Assembly: GCA_026119855.1 (NCBI GenBank)
Contig: JAOWBW010000364.1
Location: forward strand, 868,001-932,000
Direction: 5' to 3'
DNA from: Campanula takesimana
Taxonomy: Eukaryota > Streptophyta > Magnoliopsida > Asterales > Campanulaceae
Length of the DNA: 64,000 nt
Shown: positions 58,171 to 64,000 of the stretch, piece after piece
Numbering within the stretch: position 1 is the first letter of the stretch
Layout: every line of letters starts with the position of its first letter
Translations under genes and position numbers: made by a program
The notes under the pieces: model-generated
What the model was told of the DNA's origin: nothing
Seen by the model: only the letters and a program-made list of their open reading frames with translations
Database searches by the model: none

Positions 58171-58540
58171 TTTTAAAAAAAGTAAAAAAATATAATTTGT
58201 CACTTGTTGGACCTCACACTACGTGCACTAATTCTTATCAATTGCTCACTATTGAGTCGCACAAGTCCATAACCCCAAACCCGTCGAGGCCCGTCCTAGA
58301 GAGTTTCAAGCTCTACCCGACCTTGACTCATTCGAAGCGGTAAAACTCAACCCGTGGCGTAGTTCACGACTACATGCCAGGGGTGACCTTAAGCCTCTCT
58401 TTAACCGAGCACAAACCAACACATTCTTAGTCAAGGTTCTAACACTCCGTGACCAAGTCGGTTTTCGTGTGTCAAGATTTCCCTAAACTAATGTCATCAA
58501 ATCATACATGCCGTTTCAAAAAGAAACAAGTGGTTATTAT

Positions 58541-58600
58541 GGACGAAATAAAACTCCGTTCCCAAGTGGTTATTATGGATGAAATAAAACTCCGTCCCCG
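58541..58600 (+). ncRNA. Twin leader hairpins of J
   Basis: Two copies of GGACG/GGATG ... AAATAAAACT ... CGTTCC/CGTCC. Substitutions relative to G leave G-U wobble pairs instead of breaking the stems. E has the same pair at 41993-42052, G at 46557-46615. Confidence 0.5.
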
Positions 58601-58860
58601 CATGTATGCTTTATGACATTAATTTAGTTTAATCCCGTCACATGTAGGTATCACAAGCATGGTGGAATCCGATGAGTATATGGGACCGCGAGAAGGTCTA
58701 TATACTAGTGTGACGATTCCACTATTTTTCTAGAAATCACAAAAAGGACTACGTCCTTCCGACTTTTGTAAATATATAAATAAAAAAAAAAGGTCTTTTA
58801 TTCTATGTGGTTGAGTCTTTTCCTGTTTATGGGTTAATTTATTTTACTCAAAAGGTGTTT

Positions 58861-59487
58861 ATGGGCCATCCTAAGATCAACCGTGTTCTTCCAATAGGTC
58901 CAATGGCTTCCAACGGCGACAACAACAATGATGGATATTTTTCCTTGTCCAACTAAAGGCTTCTCAACATAATAAAATCCATGGGGGAACATATGGATAG
59001 ACTTTCTGAGGATGCCCGCCGAAAAGACGATTTGTGGCAAGCCCGTTTTGATCTCGAGAGAAGGATTCACGGGGAAGAAGTTTCCGAACATAAGGCCCGT
59101 CTGAAAGAGTTCACCGACAACAAGGCAAAGGCCAATGGTAAAACATGCTCAAGTGGCCCGCCCCTCAAAAGTCAAAAAGGTGCCGCCAACAACCGAATTT
59201 TCACTCCTCTCCTAGGATTAACCCAAACCGAAGTATTTGAAACTTGGGTGACGGGTGGAAAGGTTAAGCCTTTGGAAGGGTACAAGCTGAAGATGATACA
59301 AAAGAATCATGAATTTGGTGAATGGTGCAACTATCACAAGCATAGCGGCCACACTACCGAGAAATGCTTCACTCTCCAAAACATCATCCATGATTTGATT
59401 GACAATGGTGAATTTACTGTGGGTGAAGAGCAACCGTTAGAGAGTGACAACATGCAAGAACTCATCAAAGAAGAGGCTTGGTTTTAA
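58861..59487 (+). pseudogene. gag of element J
   Basis: The frame starts at ATG 58861 or 58903 (MASNGDNNNDG), has one TAA at 58954, and continues with MGEHMDRLSEDARRKDDLWQ (E: EAQSKDDIWQ), then directly GAANNRIFTPLLGLTQTEVF and the knuckle CNYHKHSGHTTEKC (CX2HX4HX4C) and LQNIIHDLIDNGEF. The capsid middle part present in E is missing, so this is an internally deleted gag. It ends EEAWF, stop. Confidence 0.8.
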
Positions 59488-59920
59488 AATGGGGCTTCAA
59501 CAAGAGATCATGCCACAAGGAGGACTACAATGACATGGACGACAACAACAATCTCCATTTCTCTTTCTCTACCTAGAAATAGGATTAAAAAAAAAAAGTC
59601 AAAAGTTCTCTTAAGTGTGCATTAAGTTTTCTTCCTTCTCATTGATGTTAAAGTTTGAGTAGGTCTCATCAAGTAAAAAGTCGTTCTTGTCCTCATACAC
59701 TCTTCCAATTTGTCCAATTTAATTCTTGGCAAAATGATGAAAAGATGTCTAAACAAGTTTTAGAACGAAGGCTATCACTTGAACGCCTAGGGGCTAAACA
59801 TCGCAACGAAGGCGACAACATCAATGACAAATCCAAGACATCAAGAAAGGTGGAGCAACAACCATGGAGAAAAATCAAGCAATGTTTCAAAAGGGGATTA
59901 AAAAAAAGAAAAAAAATGAA

Positions 59921-59954
59921 GCTCCCTAGGTTGAACCTTTAAAACAACCTAGGC
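59921..59954 (+). ncRNA. Hairpin motif I variant (element J)
   Basis: CCTAGGTTG ... CAACCTAGG forms a 9-bp stem with an 11-base loop, replacing the inner GNRA helix. Followed by AAAAG and GAGCAC as in A. Confidence 0.6.
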
Positions 59955-60082
59955 AAAAGTTAGAGCACAAAAAAAAAAAAAAAAAAATTCCCCCTCAATC
60001 AAGAAGTACAAGATCAACATCATCATCCACCAACGAAGGACAAAGCAACCATCAAGAAGAATGGAGTATTCACAAGAACAAT

Positions 60083-60120
60083 GGTGACCTGAGCCTCTAC
60101 ACTGGAGGAACGTAGGCAAC
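60083..60120 (+). ncRNA. Hairpin motif II (element J)
   Basis: ACCTGAGCCTCT, ACACT loop, GGAGGAACGTAGGCAAC. Inner stem CCTCT/GGAGG with one G-U pair. The outer CTACG is lost on the 5' side. Confidence 0.55.
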
Positions 60121-60560
60121 CTACGGGTCCGGTCTTATGCAAGAAAGAAGATATGTTTAGCCCTAGTGCGTTATGGTGATCGTCCTTCATCTCGAACTTG
60201 CCAAGACATCTTTGTACGATTCATTTACCAAAGAATCAATCACCTCAAGATTGAACAACTTTTTTAGAATTGGAATCGCTTTGTAGGGGCTTCTTATCTT
60301 TCAGCGACGCTCCCAGTTTCTGGCAATCAAATTGGGGCTTTTTTTCTCTTCTCTCTTAAATGACTTACTTGCCTTCGTGAGTCATTCAATAAATAAAAAT
60401 ACATGAAGTCAATACTAGGGGCTACTTCCCTAGTCAAGTCAATGTCACTCATCATTAGTGACAAAAGGTCTCCACCACAAAATCACGTGTCTCTCATCCT
60501 CGGCTAGAGTCAATGCACACTTCTTCATTAATCGAGTAAAAAAGAAGACGCAAAAGAGAT

Positions 60561-60596
60561 GCCCGCTAGATTGAAAACCCGAAAGGGTGGTCTAGG
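60561..60596 (+). ncRNA. Hairpin motif I (element J)
   Basis: Outer stem CTAGA/TCTAG, inner ACCC-GAAA-GGGT (four pairs). Followed by GGGTGCGTC as in A's 24752 copy. Stretch 60600-61555 afterwards carries repeated CCCTAGGGGCTA-type words but no gene. Confidence 0.65.
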
Positions 60597-61559
60597 AGAA
60601 AACAGGGTGCGTCATAAAAAAATTGAGAGAGTGAGAGAGAGAAGGGAAAGAGAAATGGAGATCCCCGGCCTCTAAAGAAGACAAGTTATACATTGAATCT
60701 CCTCAACAAGTCAATTCACCACCGAGTCAACTTCGGAAATGCAAAAAGCTCGACAAGATACGGCACAATCAAAGGTCATTTTGGGTTGTTGGCATAAGAG
60801 AGATTGTTCTTGCAATGTGCATTTTTTGTCTCATGTGAAAGAAGGCCCGTCCGAGAATGAGCTCATGATTGATATGAGGTACGAGGTTGCACAAATAGTC
60901 CCCAGTGGGTCGATTGGTTTGGTCAGCGAATAGGAACAACATGTAATTCAGTTTTCAAGCTTCTCAAGCATGTGCCCCTACAGTATGTCAAAAGGCTTCC
61001 CGAGAATGGAGTAGCTCTTGCCATGTCCTCTTATGTTTGTTCCCTCGCACGAGGACGAGTCTCTTTCTTTTCTCGACAAATGATGACGCCCTAGGGGCTA
61101 TGTGACTCAAGAACAAGAGCTTCTTTTGCTTCATTTGATAGTTAATGAGCCCTAGGGGCTATGCTCAAGAAAGATGTGTGAGACTATCCTCAAAGTCTCT
61201 CAAAAGGGAATGTCAAAAAGGCTTCTTGTCATGTGTGCTCGTGCCTGCTCCCTCAATCAATGATAGGCCTTTCTTACTCTACTTACAATCGGTGATGGCA
61301 CTCTATGGGCTAGACTCAAGTTTGAAAGTCTCCCTTGGCAATTCACTTCACCTCCCCCAACGGTGACCCTAGCAAAGGCATGTGCAACATTTGAAGCTTC
61401 CTCTATCAATTTAGCACCGAAAGTCTTTTTAAGGGGCTTCGACAATCTTTTAGGCAATGATACTCGAGGCAATGCGATGTGGAGAGTGGTCCAAACTTAA
61501 AGAGTCTCTCAGTACTTCACGTCAAAGGTCTTCTGGTTTGAAAGGAGGGCTCTGATGTT

Positions 61560-62040
61560 ATGAATGAATTTGATGATTCTTATGTTGTGACTTACGATGA
61601 GATTATGAAGAAAGTCTTAGAGAAAAGGAAAAGGATTCAAGGAAATGCCAATATGTTAACTCTACAAACGGAGTTATGGCCAATCCAAATGTTTCTGCAA
61701 TTCAGCACCCCCTTCTCTGAGATCAAAAGCACAAGTTGCATCCGCACGAGTTGCATCCGAAGATCAGTTATTAGTTCAACACAAGAAGACTCTAGCACGC
61801 ATACCCATTTGGGACCTTATCACACTGAGACCTTGTCATCCGTAAACTCAAGGACAACACAGTCTCTCCCAAGACAGTTTCCGGAGACCTTGCTCCACTA
61901 TTCGACTTGGACCTTCCACCGTGTGGGCACTGACCACCATGAGGCCATTCATCTCCCCAGTAAGAGTAATAAGGAGATCCCTATTAAGAATTCTACCCAA
62001 CGGTGCATCCGATCTCAATATAATTCCAAGCCGATTCCAA
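61560..62040 (+). pseudogene. gag-pro remnant of J
   Basis: It reads NEFDDSYVVTYDEIMKKVLE and NANMLT, matching E's NKLDNSCYVVTYDEVMREVL and NMLTRSG, then changes frame. HHEAIHLP corresponds to E's HNEAIYLK ahead of the protease active site, and positions near 62000-62035 encode a frame-broken protease site. Fragments only. Stretch 62046-62595 after it has no gene. Confidence 0.65.
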
Positions 62041-62602
62041 GATAATTTGGGGATTTAGAAAGAGAGGTCTTCACATTCCACCATCTCCAAGGTCACAAAC
62101 AACAAGTACATGACATTTGGGGCTTGGTAATCTCTCGAAGCTTGGTATCAATAATCTTCTCTTGGGGCTTGCTCACGTCAACAACAAAAGGCGATTCATT
62201 TGAATGGGCCAAGATCTAATTTATCTTGGGGCTTCACGAGTCACCCAAAGTTTGGCATCAAAGGTGTTCTAGGGGCTTTACAATCAGCAACCCCTTATCT
62301 CAGCATCAAAAGTCTTTTGAAGCCCCATAATTGACAAATCTCTTGGGACTAGACATCAATCTTCGTTGGGCACAACAGCGACAACAGAATTCAAGCGAGG
62401 CAATCCGGACTTCGACCGAACATGATTTGATCTTGGGTTGGTTTTACAAACACACAATGGTTAAAATGGTTCACCCACGAACTAAAAAAAAAGGATTTTT
62501 ATTTTTCTTTTTCTTTTTCTTGTCTCCTTACTTGCATAAAAGTATGTGCTTCATTTTGCGTTGCTCCTAGTTTCTTCCCCAGAATTATCCATCATCTTTA
62601 AA

Positions 62603-62642
62603 CTACGCTGGTCTGATTCCCTTCAAAGGATACGTAGGCAGC
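62603..62642 (+). ncRNA. Hairpin motif II' (element J)
   Basis: CTACGCTGGTCTGATTCCC, TTCAAA, GGATACGTAGGCAGCC. Outer CTACG/CGTAG and inner TCC/GGA as in A at 28999 and 29183. Confidence 0.55.
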
Positions 62643-62980
62643 CTTTTGGCACGACCAACCCATCATCAAGAATGACTGTTCTCCATCAAAAGAAACTCAT
62701 CAACATCCAAAGCATGGGCATTCTTCATCAAATCCACAGCATCAGAAATCCATCCCGAATCAAGCAACAATGGTAAGTGAAGGCATGAACATCATTCACG
62801 CTTTCTACAAATAACACCATAATCACAATTTTCTCTCACAATTTCTATTTCACATCTCACACAAGCACATATATCTGCAAAGCATACGCATAACAGGTAC
62901 AAGCACGCAGCTCCACGTTGAACTACTAAAATCACCACCTCATTAGCATAGTCTACTCAACAAACTCACATTAATTTCCA

Positions 62981-63437
62981 GTCCTCTATACGGACTTTTA
63001 AGCGGCAGACAGATTCTCGGATCCAGCCAGTCCCCTATACGGACTTTAAGCCAGCAGACGGATTCTCAGATCCAGCCAGTCCCCTATACGGACTTTAAGC
63101 TAGCAGACGGATCCTCGGATCCAGCCAGTCCCTTATACAGACTTTAAGACAGCAGACGGATTCTCGGATCCAGCCAATCCCCTATATGGAATTTAAGTAA
63201 GCAGACAGATCCTCGGATCCAGCCAGTCCCCTATACGGACTTTAAGCCAGGAGACGGATCCTCAGATCCAACCAGTCCCCTATACGGAGTTTAAGCCAGC
63301 AGATGGGTCCTTGGATCCATCCAGTCCTCTATACGGAATTTAAATCGGCAGACGGGTTCTCGGATCCAGCCAGTCCTCTATACAGACTTTAAAGCGGCAG
63401 ACGGGTTCTCGGATCCAGCCAGTCCTCTAAACAGACT
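62981..63437 (+). repeat. 49-bp tandem repeat of J (about 9 copies)
   Basis: The unit is CAGTCCCCTATACGGACTTT then AAGCCAGCAGACGGATTCTC and GGATCCAGC. Located just before the PPT, like the arrays of A and E. Each unit has a GGATC/GATCC inverted repeat. Confidence 0.85.
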
Positions 63438-63635
63438 TTAAACCTTGGCCACGGTGGGCCATTTCATACTACCGTACCCCCCTCTATCAGAAAAAGTCGC
63501 TCACACAGGGACCGCATTTCTATCCCTTGCAATTTCAATAATTCCTGCTTTTATATCGAGTCTTTATTTTTCCTTGTCGATGTCCTCGGCGGTTGTCTTT
63601 CTTTTGTCGACCCGTTTTGCTTTGCAATCCACGTC

Positions 63636-63647
63636 GCTGAGGGGCTC
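63636..63647 (+). other. Polypurine tract of J
   Basis: GCTGAGGGGCTC next to the LTR start, preceded by GTCGACCCGTTTTGCTTT, shared with E. Confidence 0.75.
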
Positions 63648-64000
63648 TGTAGACACCCCGCCTTAGACAACCTCACCCCGATTGCATACATAGTATTTTT
63701 ATTTAACTTATTTTCATTAATTTATGTTACTTCAGTTAAGTTCCTAACTGATTCCGTTAGTTTTGGACTAAACTGCATAACAGAGTTAACTTTTAGGGTC
63801 ATTCTATCATTTTTACCCGCGGGCGCCTCCCGTAATAGCCATCTGCCGCGCGCGCGTTTGACCTAACTGGCCGGACCCGCGCGCCTCCCATATTGACTGT
63901 TACGGATTGCAGCCTTTTCCCTCCATTTTTAGAGTCAAAAACTATCTTTTTGTCACATGTTTTATTCTAGCATTAAACCCTTTTATTTTTTTAAGTCCAA
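63648..64000 (+). repeat. 3' LTR of J, cut by window end
   Basis: It begins TGTAGACACCCCGCCTTAG and resembles the starts of the E and G LTRs, with GCGCGC words at 63850 and 63888. The window ends before its 3' terminus. Confidence 0.75.

Larger units (their letters stand above)
58171..64000 (+). mobile_element. Element J: decayed Tat-like element, right part
   Basis: Leader with twin hairpins, gag with knuckle, motif I, motif II, motif I, a displaced protease remnant, motif II', a 49-bp tandem array, PPT and the start of a 3' LTR. No RT, RNase H or integrase is visible. The order of hairpin motifs is the same as in A, so J and A are similar pol-less derivatives of Tat. Confidence 0.75.

Noticed and set aside
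63445..63666. 73-codon plus-strand ORF before J's 3' LTR
   Set aside because: It covers the conserved pre-PPT block and PPT, so the conservation is explained by replication signals.

Overview
The window is plant nuclear DNA, almost certainly from an angiosperm with a large, repeat-rich genome (a eudicot is my guess, not proven). It holds no host gene, tRNA or rRNA that I can support. Nearly everything is LTR retrotransposon, assembled by repeated insertion of one element into another. I name the elements L, H2, K, F, A, D, C, E, G, H and J.

Layout, left to right. 1-2192: L, a decayed minus-strand Tat-type gag-pro remnant. 2193-2493: start of an H-family LTR (H2), cut by K. 2494-6803: K, a minus-strand Athila-like gag-pro element, cut by F. 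6804-44557: one LTR of element F, split into three pieces by A (7512-30413, TSD GGTAG) and E (30508-43952, TSD GTTAC), followed by F's primer-binding site. A is a repeat-rich Tat-like element without pol. It contains D (9445-12918, truncated Tekay-type chromovirus) and C (13630-22480, nearly complete Tekay-type chromovirus, TSD TGCAC, sitting inside A's gag). E is a minus-strand Tat element with gag-pro-RT-RH-second RH-integrase and an antisense ORF. 44822-47843: G, a plus-strand Tat element cut by H. 47844-55485: H, a minus-strand copia element with an extra, probably spliced, ORF between pol and its 3' LTR, and with its 5' part missing. 55486-64000: J, a decayed Tat-like element whose 5' LTR and leader half are inverted and carry a solo F-family LTR (56619-57995, TSD AATTT). 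J's 3' LTR runs off the window.

Chronology agrees with nesting: by eye the LTR pairs differ by about 5% (A), 1.7% (E) and 1.3% (C, which lies inside A).

How the parts work together: A, E, G and J share a tRNA-Arg-like PBS (G, A and E seen directly) and A, E and J share a GAGGGGCT polypurine tract plus two recurrent hairpin motifs in their 3' non-coding regions, so the pol-less A and J could have been mobilised by E-like partners (inference). The strongest candidates for something undescribed are these covarying RNA motifs, the antisense ORF of E with its own promoter-like region, the spliced extra ORF of H, and the recurring duplicated GC-rich or W-box words upstream of LTR TATA boxes.
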